DNA of 64,000 nt from Fibrobacter succinogenes (GTDB lineage: Bacteria > Fibrobacterota > Fibrobacteria > Fibrobacterales > Fibrobacteraceae), in contig CADCBQ010000005.1 in NCBI GenBank assembly GCA_902799745.1, positions 1 to 64,000 of the forward strand. Direction: 5' to 3'. Both the position numbers and the translations under genes were made by a program. Below, piece after piece: positions 43,738 through 53,169 of the stretch; the stretch's first letter is position 1, and every line of letters begins with the position of its first letter. The notes beneath the pieces are model-generated. The model saw only the letters and a list, made by a program, of their open reading frames with translations. It had not been told where the DNA came from and made no database searches.

Positions 43738-44478
43738 ATGTCAGACGCGCGAAACCATGAGGATGAAAAAGAACTTGCTAAAAACGAGCTGGTCCTAGAA
43801 ACAATTAAATGTCTTCGAAAAGGTGGGCCTCGAATTGAAAAAGAAAGACGCTCCGACATTCTGTTTATAACCGGATGCACGAGTACCAAAAGCGAAACAT
43901 CAGAAAAAGAGGCCGCTTACAAGAGATATATTGGGAAAGCTTCGCAAGGTATGCTCAATTTTTTTGGCACCTTTCATCAAAAGAAAAAACGTCTTTTAGA
44001 CCTATATGTTCTATCTGCCGGCTATGGTTTTATTCCGGCTGATAGTTGTATTCAAAAATATGATGTCTCATTCAACAATGTTAATGCCGTGTTACGTGGC
44101 AAAATGGCTCAGCGACTAGCTGTGGGTGAAGATTTTCAGGATCTTCTTAATTTAGGTTACAAATTGGTCATTCTGCGGCTAGGGAGCAATTACATTAAAG
44201 CCTTAAAGGATGTGGCTCAAAATGGGTATAACGTTTTAAAGAATACAAAAGTATGTTGTTTAAAGACTAAATCGGAAAAAACATGCAAGAAACTTTTGCA
44301 TTCTGACGATCTTAAGGGCATAGAAGTTAACGAAACGGATCAAAGAATAAATGGTGGTAAAATCCCATATCAAGACCGAATTTGGAGCAAATTCTTTGAA
44401 AAAAATAAGGATGCATCTACAGACGAAATTATCCAAAAAATCAACAGTGCAAAAAATGTGAAGGAGTTAATGAAATGA
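43738..44478 (+). CDS. DUF6884/YaaA-like protein
   Basis: 246 aa from ATG 43738 (AAGGGG upstream; the ATG at 43723 lacks one). It begins with a strand DILFITGCTSTK ending in a small-residue and Cys/Thr loop, then KRYIGKASQGM, then LYVLSAGYGFIPADSCIQKYDVSF. The SAGYG...I..YD pattern is that of the DUF6884/YaaA-like fold, a group seen next to nucleic-acid modification and defence genes; the assignment is tentative. The stop overlaps the ATG of the next gene by 4 bases, showing tight coupling. A+T richer than the chromosome. Confidence 0.55.
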   Translation: MSDARNHEDEKELAKNELVLETIKCLRKGGPRIEKERRSDILFITGCTSTKSETSEKEAAYKRYIGKASQGMLNFFGTFHQKKKRLLDLYVLSAGYGFIPADSCIQKYDVSFNNVNAVLRGKMAQRLAVGEDFQDLLNLGYKLVILRLGSNYIKALKDVAQNGYNVLKNTKVCCLKTKSEKTCKKLLHSDDLKGIEVNETDQRINGGKIPYQDRIWSKFFEKNKDASTDEIIQKINSAKNVKELMK

Positions 44479-45203
44479 ATACAGAAAGGCAAGATCCCAA
44501 GGAATTCTGTTTAAAGATTCATGAATTTTTTAATAAATTGCCCAAATATAAAATGGGAAAAATAAAAGAAGCCAAACAGAAAAACAGTCATATCAATGGC
44601 GGTGTTTACGTAATGTTCGAAGAGGGGGAAACTTACCATGGTTATCCGAGGATTACCCGAGTTGGAACGCACCAGGCGGATATGAAAACGGCCCCGGATG
44701 TTCCTGGCAAACGTCAATCCGTATGGAACAGAATGATGCAGCATTTCGGTAGAGTAAAGTCTGAACTAGGAAATAAAGATGTAAGCATCTTTAGAAAAAA
44801 AATTGGCATAGCCATGCTCAATAAAGACAAAGATCCATACGTTGAGGCGTGGCGTTTCGACCTGTCAACACCGGAAAAAAGAGCAAAATATGATTCCGAC
44901 AAAACTAAAGTTCCCTTTAATAAACAATGGCAAGATGAAATTGAAACGAGGGTAAGCGAGTATATTCGCGATAAGATTAGCTTTATCATAATCCCCATCA
45001 ACAACCGAAAAAAGAGACATGATTATGAGTATGGGTTAATTTCTGCAATTTGTCAGGCATCAGATTTTCTTCCTAGCGATAATTGGCTTGGAAAATTTCA
45101 GGACGAAAAAATGAGCATGTGGGTCTCAAACGGAATAACCGACGAACCTCTGACGGATGAAGAATTTGAGGAAATTAAGCAGTGCTGCAAGGACTTTAAG
45201 TAA
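44475..45203 (+). CDS. GIY-YIG-like nuclease domain protein
   Basis: 242 aa. The N-terminal region reads GGVYVMFEEGETYHGYPRI, then TRVGTH, then WNRMMQHFGR. This spacing fits a diverged GIY-YIG core: GVY for GIY, RVGTH for the second strand and an R...H helix. The catalytic Glu of the family would be further on (FRKKIGIAML, then DPYVEAWRF). No other domain is recognised. Overlaps the previous gene by 4 bases and is followed by a strong bidirectional terminator, so the two make a closed operon. Confidence 0.6.
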   Translation: MNTERQDPKEFCLKIHEFFNKLPKYKMGKIKEAKQKNSHINGGVYVMFEEGETYHGYPRITRVGTHQADMKTAPDVPGKRQSVWNRMMQHFGRVKSELGNKDVSIFRKKIGIAMLNKDKDPYVEAWRFDLSTPEKRAKYDSDKTKVPFNKQWQDEIETRVSEYIRDKISFIIIPINNRKKRHDYEYGLISAICQASDFLPSDNWLGKFQDEKMSMWVSNGITDEPLTDEEFEEIKQCCKDFK

Positions 45204-45230
45204 AAAACGTAATGTTGCAATCAATTTTCA

Positions 45231-45262
45231 AAGAGTTGTTCCCAATGGAACAGCTCTTTTTT
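45231..45262. terminator. Bidirectional terminator
   Basis: AAGAGTTGTTCC-CAAT-GGAACAGCTCTT stem (one G-T pair) and six T. It lies between two convergent genes. Confidence 0.87.
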
Positions 45263-45306
45263 GATAATTATATTTCCTCATGCAAAAAAGAAGATTATTT
45301 TGCCGT

Positions 45307-45801
45307 TTATTTTATCTGTTTTTTGTATCCATCTAGCCAAAGGATCCAATCAATTTCAAAAGCTTGTTTTGCGTTGATTTTTTCCGTTCTGTAATAACGT
45401 TTTACTATATCATTGGCTTCCTTTTGCCAATGATCTTTTGTTGCGTTGTTCAGAGCCTTCCTAACGTTTCCATCATAAATGAGTTTATAACTTTCCGGCT
45501 TAATCAAGAAGCAGATTTTACTTTCGTAACTATAGGCTTTATATTTGCTTTTATTCCATTCATATTTCCCCTCTTTTATTTCATCTTTTTTATCCCAGAG
45601 ATCCTTGCAGAATTTATCGATTTTTCCTTTTTCTACTGTTCGCAATACAGACCATTCTCTACCTATGAATTTAACGATTTCTTTAAATAAAGAATCTTCT
45701 TTCTGTTTTAGGGCGTTCTGAAGCCATTCGTGGAACATTTCTTTTTGTTTAATATTGTACTGATGTTGTTTTTCATAGAATGAATTATTCTTTTTACTCA
45801 C
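45307..45801 (-). CDS. Hypothetical Lys-rich protein, about 164 aa
   Basis: Very Lys/Glu/Trp-rich soluble protein. The frame opens at TTG 45810 (MKKVSKKNNSFYEKQHQYN); GTG 45801 with AAAGGA 9 bases upstream is the more likely start. Mid-part has GREWSVLRTVEKGK, then YESKICFLIKPESYKL. No family is recognised. It stands between the GIY-YIG pair and the 45979 gene and is clearly A+T rich, which with its neighbours points to a transferred segment. Confidence 0.6.
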   Translation of the reverse strand: MSKKNNSFYEKQHQYNIKQKEMFHEWLQNALKQKEDSLFKEIVKFIGREWSVLRTVEKGKIDKFCKDLWDKKDEIKEGKYEWNKSKYKAYSYESKICFLIKPESYKLIYDGNVRKALNNATKDHWQKEANDIVKRYYRTEKINAKQAFEIDWILWLDGYKKQIK

Positions 45802-45930
45802 TTTTTTCAATTCCTTTTGCTGTGTAATTGCGGCAAATATATCCTTCCATTCGTAAATATACTCCCAAAACGGGCGGAGAATACCTTTCGCCTAAAAAAT
45901 TTTTTTAGGACGCCTTTTATGCGTTAGTAT

Positions 45931-45953
45931 TTGTCGCGTACTGTGGTTAGATT
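45931..45953 (+). promoter_or_regulatory. TTGTCGCG/TAGATT promoter element, copy 2
   Basis: TTGTCGCG at 45931-45938; TAGATT at 45948-45953, again 11 bases after TTGTCG. Preceded by TTTTATGCGT. Serves the gene at 45979. Confidence 0.55.
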
Positions 45954-45978
45954 TTAATAAAACCTTTTAGGAGAAAAA

Positions 45979-46440
45979 ATGAGTAGAACGGAAAAAGTTC
46001 ATACGCATAAGTGCCCCTGCGTACGCTATATGGATGCTGGTGGTCGTGCCAAGGCTAAAGCAGTTAGGTCTGCCGCCAAAAATGAAATCAGAAAGATGCA
46101 GGATCCCGATGATTTAGATTTTCCTCTCGAAAATAGCCGTCGAGGCCGTCCTGGATATTCCTATAGCGCGGGCTATCTTGATCCCACCGTAAGCGAAGCG
46201 GATTATTTAAAGAAGGTCTTGTCCGTCAAACAATCTGTGGCGAATGGGACTGTGCCGTGGGACACTTGTTTGTTTGCTAGTAACGCCTTTCATAAAGATG
46301 TCCTAAATCGTGTAAAACAGAAGGACCCGACATTCAGTGGCGACAGAAATCAAGCGATGTTGTTGCTTTCTAATGAGGAATTGGCGGAATGCGTTCATCG
46401 TTTTTATGCGAGTAAAGGACTTAAGGGCCGTAAACGGTAA
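45979..46440 (+). CDS. Hypothetical protein, 153 aa
   Basis: Soluble basic protein. N-terminal HTHKCPCVRYMDAGGRAKAK, then RRGRPGYSYSAGYLDP and a C-terminal lysine/arginine tail (SKGLKGRKR). The CPC near the start and the basic ends could hint at nucleic-acid binding, but no family is recognised. RBS TAGGAG 8 bases upstream. Probably its own unit; the WYL gene follows 44 bases later. Confidence 0.6.
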   Translation: MSRTEKVHTHKCPCVRYMDAGGRAKAKAVRSAAKNEIRKMQDPDDLDFPLENSRRGRPGYSYSAGYLDPTVSEADYLKKVLSVKQSVANGTVPWDTCLFASNAFHKDVLNRVKQKDPTFSGDRNQAMLLLSNEELAECVHRFYASKGLKGRKR

Positions 46441-46484
46441 ATCCTTTTTATTTATATTAAAAGAGGATTTATCCAGGAGAAAAT

Positions 46485-47495
46485 ATGGCAGACATGACTC
46501 GCGGCGAAAGGACGGTGCAACTCTTTGCGAAGGTGATTTCAAACCCTGACAAGAAATTTACCGTTAGCGATTTGATGACTTCGTTTGAAATTCCCGAGGG
46601 CGAACGTCGCAATGTTCAGCGTGACATGAGGTTCCTTTCGGAAATGGATGGCGGTCGCTATATTGCTGTTGAAACGGTGGGGCGCACGGCTTACTATACT
46701 TCGGCGCTCCGCAACGCAGAAAGGCTTCTGTTCCCAAACTTCGAAAACACGATGCTGCATTTCGTGTTCCTGAAACGCATCGCGAATATTTATCCGGCTA
46801 CTAGCGAAATTATCACACAGCTTCTAGAGCGCATCGAAAAAAGTCTGCCGCACAGCGAACAAAAATCCCTTCAGTTACTCGGTGACGCGCTGAACACTAA
46901 AATTCTTTTTATGGGGGCGCCTCCGAATTTTGAAGAGGACTCCAGTGAAAAGATTCGTGTTATTTTGCAGGCCATTCACGAACATCGTAAAATCGATGTG
47001 ACCTACAAGACGGAAGAAGGCGAAAGGCAATCGACCCGAATCCCGCTAATGATCATCATCTACGAAGACGACCTCTATGTAGGCTGTCAACGGCAGGGTG
47101 GTGACACCTATACGCTTAAGTTCCGCCGAATCAATGAAGTCAAGCTTTCAAAAGAAACATTTGTTGAAAAGCCGAAGATTCTTGATAAACTTCGCAGACA
47201 GGTGGTGTCTGGAGCTGCGTTTATGGGGAGCCAGGAGCCGAAACTTGAAGATATAGAGATTGAGTTCAAGAGCCGGACAATTCTCTATCTCGACGAAAAT
47301 CCGTTTAACCGTTCTATGAAAATTGGCAAGCCGAAGAACGGAAAAGTCACGGTGAAACTGAAAGCTGAAGTAAACAAGCTCCTGTTCAACTGGATTGTCT
47401 CTTTTACGGATTCCGCCCGTGTCATAAAGCCCGTCTCTTTACGTAATAGTCTTAAGGACTACGCAGAATACCTGCTGGAAAATTACGGCGAATAA
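46485..47495 (+). CDS. WYL-domain transcriptional regulator
   Basis: 336 aa. N-terminal winged helix-turn-helix (about 5-70, TVQLFAKVISN then VQRDMRFLSEM), a middle linker and a WYL domain (about 155-235) with HRKIDVTYKTEEG and LYVGCQRQGGDTYTLKF, the equivalent of the WYL ligand-binding sheet, then a WCX-type C-terminus (LRNSLKDYAEYLLENY). Such proteins often repress or activate defence operons after binding nucleic-acid fragments. Divides the orphan genes from the DUF2779-McrBC genes and probably controls the latter. RBS AGGAG. Confidence 0.85.
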   Translation: MADMTRGERTVQLFAKVISNPDKKFTVSDLMTSFEIPEGERRNVQRDMRFLSEMDGGRYIAVETVGRTAYYTSALRNAERLLFPNFENTMLHFVFLKRIANIYPATSEIITQLLERIEKSLPHSEQKSLQLLGDALNTKILFMGAPPNFEEDSSEKIRVILQAIHEHRKIDVTYKTEEGERQSTRIPLMIIIYEDDLYVGCQRQGGDTYTLKFRRINEVKLSKETFVEKPKILDKLRRQVVSGAAFMGSQEPKLEDIEIEFKSRTILYLDENPFNRSMKIGKPKNGKVTVKLKAEVNKLLFNWIVSFTDSARVIKPVSLRNSLKDYAEYLLENYGE

Positions 47496-47562
47496 TTTTT
47501 CGTCGTTTCTTTGTAAAAATTGGTATATATTAGTGGAAGGAATTTTCTCAAAAAGGTCCTTT

Positions 47563-49761
47563 ATGTCAGAAGCTCTTTTTACCAAGTCCGCTTTCAAAAT
47601 CGCAACGCACTGCCCGATGCAGGCGTATTACTACCGTAATTCTAAGGGTAAAAATCCAGAATACGAAAATCAGTCCGCTACGGACGAGTTCCTGAAATCT
47701 ATGGCTGAGGGCGGTTTCCAGGTCGGTGAACTTGCAAAAATCTATGGTGAGGTCCCGCCGGAGAACGATTTGGAAGGCTGCTATGGCTATGACGAACCCC
47801 TTAGGCGCACACGTGAACTCTTTGAACAAGCAAACGTGAACATTGCAGAAGCAGCCTTCCGTTTCGGCGATTGCTTTGTCCGTGCCGACGTGATTAAAAA
47901 GAAGGGTAATTTCATTGATCTAATAGAGGTGAAGGCGAAGAGCTGGGATCCTAGAATAGATTTTGTTTCTGTGCCACAGAGAGGCAAAAACAAAGGTAAG
48001 CAAACCGTGAATTCTAATGGTCGCGACTACCTTTACGATGTAGCGTTCCAGAAATGGGTTGTTGAAAATGCGCTGAAGAATGACTACCCGGACAAGACAT
48101 TTACGGTGCGCGCATACTTGATGATGGCGGACAAGAGCAAGGTGAATTCCATCCCGCGATTGAACAGCCTTTTCCGTATCAAAAAGAGTGTGGGGCGTGA
48201 TGGCGAAAAACGTGCCTATGCCGAAGTTGCTCCTGAAGCCCTTGAAATATTGAAACAACCGCATGAGCATGTTCTGACCCCGTTCTATGTTGATGACGAA
48301 TGTAAGCTGATTATTGAAGGCAAGACGGCTGAGCAGGCTGACGTGATGGGTATGCCGTTTGTTCCGTTTATCGAGAAACATTCAAAGCTCTTTGTGAATA
48401 ACGAAAAGCAGTATTGCCTTTTGGGAAGTAAGTGCTTTAAGTGCCCGTTTACGCTTTCGGAGGCGGGCAAGGCGAAGGGCTTGAAAAGCGGCTATGAGGA
48501 ATGCTGGCGCAATGTGGCCGGCTTCAAGGATGAGGATTTTGATAAGCCTTCTATCAAGGAATTATGGGGTGCTTCATTAGGCTCCAAGAAGGATATTTGG
48601 GTACAGGAAAAAAAATATTTCCTATCCGATATTACCGAGGGTGATTTGCCGGAACTGGCTAAGACGAGACCTGTGTCTGGCTGGGATCATTGCGAACGCA
48701 AGTGGGTGCAGATAAAGAACACCTTATCGGGGGCAAAGGATCCCGTTATCCTGAAAGATGAACTTCGCGCCGAAATGGCGACGTGGAAATTCCCGCTTCA
48801 TATGATTGACTTTGAAACGACGAACTCTGCGCTGCCGTACTTTGAAGGTCAACGCCCCTATGAACAGGTCGCCTTCCAGTTCTCGCACCACGTTATTTAT
48901 GAGGACGGGCGCATTGAGCATAAGGGACAGTTCCTGGAAACACGTCCGGGATATTTCCCGAACTTTGACTTTGTCCGTGAGTTGGAAAAACAACTGGGGC
49001 GTGAAGGTTCTGTATTCCGTTATGCAACGCACGAAAACTCTATCTTGAATGCGATTCGTGCGCAGCTCATGACCTCAAAAGAAAATGACAAAGATAAACT
49101 GATTGAGTTTATCGAAAGTATAACTTACGAAAAGGGGGATGACAAGGCTGGTATTCCTAGCCGAGTGGGCGAACGTAACATGATTGACCTTTGCGAGGTT
49201 GTCAAGCGTTTCTACTGGCATCCGATTATGAAGGGGTCTAATTCTATCAAGCAGGTGTTGCCCGCCGTGCTCAACAGCGGGACCTTCTTGCAAGAAAAAT
49301 ACGGCAAGCCTATTTACGGAAGTGAAATTAAGAGCTGCAATTATACGGCAGAAGAGCCGTTCGCCCTGATTACCAAGGACGAAACTGGCAATGTGAAGAA
49401 TCCGTACAAAATTTTGCCGCAACTTCAGGAAATAGAGAATAAGCTCATTGATGAGATTGCGGGTCAGGGAATCATGGACAGGAATGAACTCGCCCAGTAT
49501 GTGCAAAATACAAGCGATGCGGAGATGGATTCCGATGGCGACACGCAAGTCAACAACGGCGGCTTGCCACTCGTGCTTTTCCGCAGCTTCCAGGCGCTTG
49601 ACCCGAAGATTGATTGGGAAAAGGAACTGACCACTGCCAATTTAACACCCGATGCGCTGAAGTACAAGGCAATCCGTGAAGGACTGCTCAAATACTGCGA
49701 ACTCGACACCATGGCGATGGTCCTCGTTTGGGAATACTTTAACGATGCCGTGAATGGCTAA
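47563..49761 (+). CDS. DUF2779 protein with nuclease-like domains
   Basis: 732 aa from ATG 47563 (AAAGG upstream; the TTG-frame start at 47533 is rejected). N-terminus SKSAFKIATHCPMQAYYYR resembles RecB/Cas4-like nuclease starts. A PD-(D/E)xK-like segment is at about residue 115 (IDLIEVKAKSW). Three Cys at 284-295 (CLLGSKCFKC) with a later CW could hold an Fe-S cluster as in Cas4/AddB; inferred. From about residue 410, HMIDFETTNSALPYF opens the DUF2779 domain, an RNase H-fold exonuclease-like unit with a closing CELDTMAMV. McrB begins 40 bases behind it. Confidence 0.82.
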   Translation: MSEALFTKSAFKIATHCPMQAYYYRNSKGKNPEYENQSATDEFLKSMAEGGFQVGELAKIYGEVPPENDLEGCYGYDEPLRRTRELFEQANVNIAEAAFRFGDCFVRADVIKKKGNFIDLIEVKAKSWDPRIDFVSVPQRGKNKGKQTVNSNGRDYLYDVAFQKWVVENALKNDYPDKTFTVRAYLMMADKSKVNSIPRLNSLFRIKKSVGRDGEKRAYAEVAPEALEILKQPHEHVLTPFYVDDECKLIIEGKTAEQADVMGMPFVPFIEKHSKLFVNNEKQYCLLGSKCFKCPFTLSEAGKAKGLKSGYEECWRNVAGFKDEDFDKPSIKELWGASLGSKKDIWVQEKKYFLSDITEGDLPELAKTRPVSGWDHCERKWVQIKNTLSGAKDPVILKDELRAEMATWKFPLHMIDFETTNSALPYFEGQRPYEQVAFQFSHHVIYEDGRIEHKGQFLETRPGYFPNFDFVRELEKQLGREGSVFRYATHENSILNAIRAQLMTSKENDKDKLIEFIESITYEKGDDKAGIPSRVGERNMIDLCEVVKRFYWHPIMKGSNSIKQVLPAVLNSGTFLQEKYGKPIYGSEIKSCNYTAEEPFALITKDETGNVKNPYKILPQLQEIENKLIDEIAGQGIMDRNELAQYVQNTSDAEMDSDGDTQVNNGGLPLVLFRSFQALDPKIDWEKELTTANLTPDALKYKAIREGLLKYCELDTMAMVLVWEYFNDAVNG

Positions 49762-49801
49762 GAAAAAATTTAATCGTGCAAAGCACAAAGGAAAATGAAA
49801 A

Positions 49802-51532
49802 ATGAGTGAAGAAAATTGGAAAGAGAATTTGAAGAATATTTGGAACGCTCTTGAGTATTATCCTATGTGGGGTATAAAAAAATGGGACTCTCTAAAAGAT
49901 GATTTTCAAACAAAAAAGCAAGAATGGGATAAAGAATGGAAAAATATAAAAGATGTTTTAAAAAGCGTTGATAAGTATTATAAAAAAGACGATGTTAATT
50001 CTCAAAGTCTTGTTCGGTGGATTGATAAAAACTTTCATGGCTCGTATGGAATGTCGGACAAACCCTGTTCCTTATTTGGAAAGGAAAAAGGTTATACTAT
50101 TGACGATGCGTTAAATGATGAAAAAAACGGATCCTTAGAAATTAAAAAATATTCATCCTTCTTTGACGAATGCCTAAATAAAACAAAAGAGAATATTGAT
50201 GAATATGTGGAAAATGAATTAAAAAAAACAGGGAAAGAAAAGTTTTTTTCTGCAAAAGGTTTTTTAAGGAAGTTGATTATTGCAAATAATTATTTCAATG
50301 ATAAATTTGAATATGCCTGCTTATACAAGGAAGAAAAAATCAATCCGTTGTATAAGATGATGGCTGGTAAAGATATAGAAAAAGCAGATGTTGAAAAAGA
50401 TTTCTTCAAAAGAAATGCCGTAGTCTTTAAAGAAGCAAAAGAAATTGTAGCTCATGATTTTAAAACTGTAGATGAAAATATTCGATTATCTATAGCACTA
50501 GATGTCTTGATAGATGGAACGTCATTTAAAGAATTGCCTACGGAATCTCAGCCAAATGTTATTTATTATGGTGCCCCAGGAACTGGGAAAACGTATACCG
50601 TAAAGAAAATTATTGATTTGGCGTGTCAGGGGGATTCAAATCGTTATGTGTGGACTCAGTTTCACCCCAACTTTTCCTATGAGGATTTTATTGATGGAAT
50701 AAAGCCTGTTGGGATAGATGAAAAGGGGAATGTAAAGTTAGAACTGCTTAATGGTGTATTTAAGGATTTGTGCATCCGAGCGAGGAATGATATTAACCAT
50801 GAATATTACTTCGTAGCGGACGAAATAAATCGAGCGAATCTTTCCGCTGTTTTTGGAGAAACTTTGTCGCTGCTAGAAGCGAGTTATCGAGATGATCCTA
50901 CAAAAGAAAACAGGAATAATTTAATAAAGACACAGTATTCGAAGATAGAAACAAAGTTAATTGAAACCAATTCTATTGATGGTGAAAATGCTTATGAATA
51001 TGACGAAATACAAGGTGCAATGTTTGGCATTCCAAAAAATATCCGTTTTATTGGAATGATGAATGATGTTGATAAGAGTATTGATGCTTTTGATTTGGCT
51101 TTGCGTCGTCGTTTCAAGTGGATAAGGAAAGATTGTGATTATGATGTTATTCAAAAAGTTTTAGAATGTGAAATAGAAGGGGAGTCCCTTAAAGATTATA
51201 TCAAATCGTGTAAATCTTTGAATAATTTTATCTCTGAAAAAGGCTTGAAACTTGGAAAGTCTTATGAGTTTGGACATTCATTTTTTATGAAAATAGGCGA
51301 AATAGTTAAAAATAATGAAAAGAATGATGCTGAAACAATAACTGAGGGAAACAAAGAAAACTTATTTGATAATTATCTAGCTCCAACTTTAAAGGAATAT
51401 TTGCGAAGTTCTTGTTCGGAAGAAGAAATTGACGGCAAGCTCAATGAAGCTAAAAAAGCTTATATAAATGAGGTGAAAATGCAACAGCAATCAAGTGCAG
51501 AAATCAAACCAGAAACTTCTGGCGATGCATAA
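49802..51532 (+). CDS. mcrB: McrB-type AAA+ GTPase of a modification-dependent restriction system
   Basis: 576 aa. The C-terminal half is a McrB AAA+ motor: Walker A GAPGTGKT (near residue 257), the family FHPNFSYEDFIDGIKP, Walker B FVADEINRANL, and the sensor motif MMNDVDKSIDAFDLALRRRF. McrB binds GTP and translocates DNA with McrC. The N-terminal 240 residues are a different, very Lys/Glu-rich targeting region without a recognised reader fold (no DUF3578 seen). The gene is strongly A+T rich compared with the two genes before it. McrC starts 28 bases downstream. Confidence 0.9.
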   Translation: MSEENWKENLKNIWNALEYYPMWGIKKWDSLKDDFQTKKQEWDKEWKNIKDVLKSVDKYYKKDDVNSQSLVRWIDKNFHGSYGMSDKPCSLFGKEKGYTIDDALNDEKNGSLEIKKYSSFFDECLNKTKENIDEYVENELKKTGKEKFFSAKGFLRKLIIANNYFNDKFEYACLYKEEKINPLYKMMAGKDIEKADVEKDFFKRNAVVFKEAKEIVAHDFKTVDENIRLSIALDVLIDGTSFKELPTESQPNVIYYGAPGTGKTYTVKKIIDLACQGDSNRYVWTQFHPNFSYEDFIDGIKPVGIDEKGNVKLELLNGVFKDLCIRARNDINHEYYFVADEINRANLSAVFGETLSLLEASYRDDPTKENRNNLIKTQYSKIETKLIETNSIDGENAYEYDEIQGAMFGIPKNIRFIGMMNDVDKSIDAFDLALRRRFKWIRKDCDYDVIQKVLECEIEGESLKDYIKSCKSLNNFISEKGLKLGKSYEFGHSFFMKIGEIVKNNEKNDAETITEGNKENLFDNYLAPTLKEYLRSSCSEEEIDGKLNEAKKAYINEVKMQQQSSAEIKPETSGDA

Positions 51533-51560
51533 ACTAAATAATATGGAATAAGTTTAATAG

Positions 51561-53108
51561 ATGGGTAGTAAAACGAAAAAAAATCAATCAAAAAATAGTA
51601 CGTCTTCAAAAAGCGGCGTTTTTGAGACACATACAAATCAAAATTACTATTACGATAATCCTGTTGATAAGCCTTCTCTTGCTCTAATAAAACTTGCTGG
51701 TTCAAGTTTGTATTTAAGTGATATCTCAGAAACTCATAAAGAAATATCACTTATTTCTTTTAATAAGAAAGAATTTTCTGAGAAAGAAAAGAGAGAGAGG
51801 TTGATTCTTGCGGTAGAGAAAAAAAATTCTAAAGACGGAGAACAATTTTATATAAAGACGGGTCTTTATGCAGGCCGCATAACTTACAGCGGCGTCACAT
51901 TTGACATTCAGCCTGATTGTAGCGATGCTTTATATCGGCATATGTTAAAATATGCCAACCATATATACATTGATGAAACCGATGGATGGGGAAAAAAGAA
52001 CGAAAAAAATAGTTTTCCGTTGATTGAATATCTCTTTTTGAGTTCTTTGCAAAGAGTCTCTGTTTTAGGACTTCCGCAGGAATACTCAAAACAAAAATAT
52101 CATGATTTAAAGGTTCATGGTGGATTGGATATCCAGAACTTTATAAAAAAGGATATCCCGTTCAAAGGTAAAATATCCTCACAGAAAAACGAACGTCATT
52201 ATGTGCAAAGCATTGTAGATGTTCTTTATGCAGCATTGAAATCATGTAAGGGTGAGATTGAACGGGGTTTCAAAAGGCTGAGCCTAATCAAGAATGAATT
52301 GAGCACATCTTATTCTGGAAAATTTCCTTCACAACAGACGATACAGAATGCCCAAAACCATAAATCTCTGTATAATCCGATGTACGTCGATTTTAAGCGA
52401 ACGCTTACTTTTGCAGAAATTGTGATTAGGCACAATACTGTTTTGCCTGACAAATCGAAGGAAGCGAAGGATAAAGCATCGGGATATCTGTTGGATATTG
52501 CATCGCTTTGGGAAGTCTATTTGGAGACCGTCCTTCACGATGCGTTAAAAGAAGAATGGAATATTTCTTCTCAAGAGGAATTGAATCTGTATGACGGTTG
52601 CTTTTTTGCTAGATCTAATTATCCTGATTTCGTTTTGCAGAAAAAAGACGACCCTTCCAAGGTCATCATCCTTGATGCAAAATTCAAGAAGATGGGTTCT
52701 ATAAAGGTCGATGAGAAGAAACGGATTAAAAATGCAGATGTAGATAGAAATGATTTGCATCAGATTCACTCCTATGCCGGCTATTATCGTGAAAAAGGTT
52801 GTAAGGTTGTTTTATGTGGTTTAATTTATCCCTTAAGTTTGGAAAAACTAACTCAAAACAACGCAAAACTATATGGGCTTGATGGTTCAAAAACCTTGTT
52901 TGTGATAGATGGAATTTATAAGGGAATGAAATCTGAACAGAAAAATCCCGCCAAAATGGATGCTACTGACGAATCAACGGAAAATGAAAATAGTGAGATT
53001 TCTGAGGAATTGGATAAAGAATACTCTTATGTTAAAGCTGAAAAAGCTTTTATCAATCGTCTGCAGGAGTATTTGAATAAGGGCGTAGATATCTTAAAAG
53101 AGAAATAA
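51561..53108 (+). CDS. mcrC: McrC-type nuclease subunit
   Basis: 515 aa, longer than E. coli McrC (about 350). An N-terminal Lys/Ser/Asn-rich stretch is followed by the McrC body (PLIEYLFLSSLQRV, then ISSQKNERHYVQSIVDVL). The PD-(D/E)xK nuclease is at ~351-385: NYPDFVL (Asp), IILDAKFKKM (D-x-K) and LHQIHSYAGYY downstream. The last ~45 residues are acidic and likely flexible. McrC stimulates McrB GTPase and cuts DNA with modified bases. The RBS is weak, consistent with translational coupling to mcrB. Confidence 0.9.
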   Translation: MGSKTKKNQSKNSTSSKSGVFETHTNQNYYYDNPVDKPSLALIKLAGSSLYLSDISETHKEISLISFNKKEFSEKEKRERLILAVEKKNSKDGEQFYIKTGLYAGRITYSGVTFDIQPDCSDALYRHMLKYANHIYIDETDGWGKKNEKNSFPLIEYLFLSSLQRVSVLGLPQEYSKQKYHDLKVHGGLDIQNFIKKDIPFKGKISSQKNERHYVQSIVDVLYAALKSCKGEIERGFKRLSLIKNELSTSYSGKFPSQQTIQNAQNHKSLYNPMYVDFKRTLTFAEIVIRHNTVLPDKSKEAKDKASGYLLDIASLWEVYLETVLHDALKEEWNISSQEELNLYDGCFFARSNYPDFVLQKKDDPSKVIILDAKFKKMGSIKVDEKKRIKNADVDRNDLHQIHSYAGYYREKGCKVVLCGLIYPLSLEKLTQNNAKLYGLDGSKTLFVIDGIYKGMKSEQKNPAKMDATDESTENENSEISEELDKEYSYVKAEKAFINRLQEYLNKGVDILKEK

Positions 53109-53169
53109 CGTCGTTATGCTTCCCACTATAGTCGTATTTTTATTATAATTTAAAAAAAGAGGTGTCACA

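Noticed and set aside
45212..45394. 60-codon plus-strand open frame
   Set aside because: It overlaps the bidirectional terminator at 45231-45262 and has no RBS.
45364..45690. Plus-strand open frame that looks like a membrane protein
   Set aside because: It is antisense to the Lys-rich 45307-45801 gene; the hydrophobic look comes from reading A-rich codons on the other strand.
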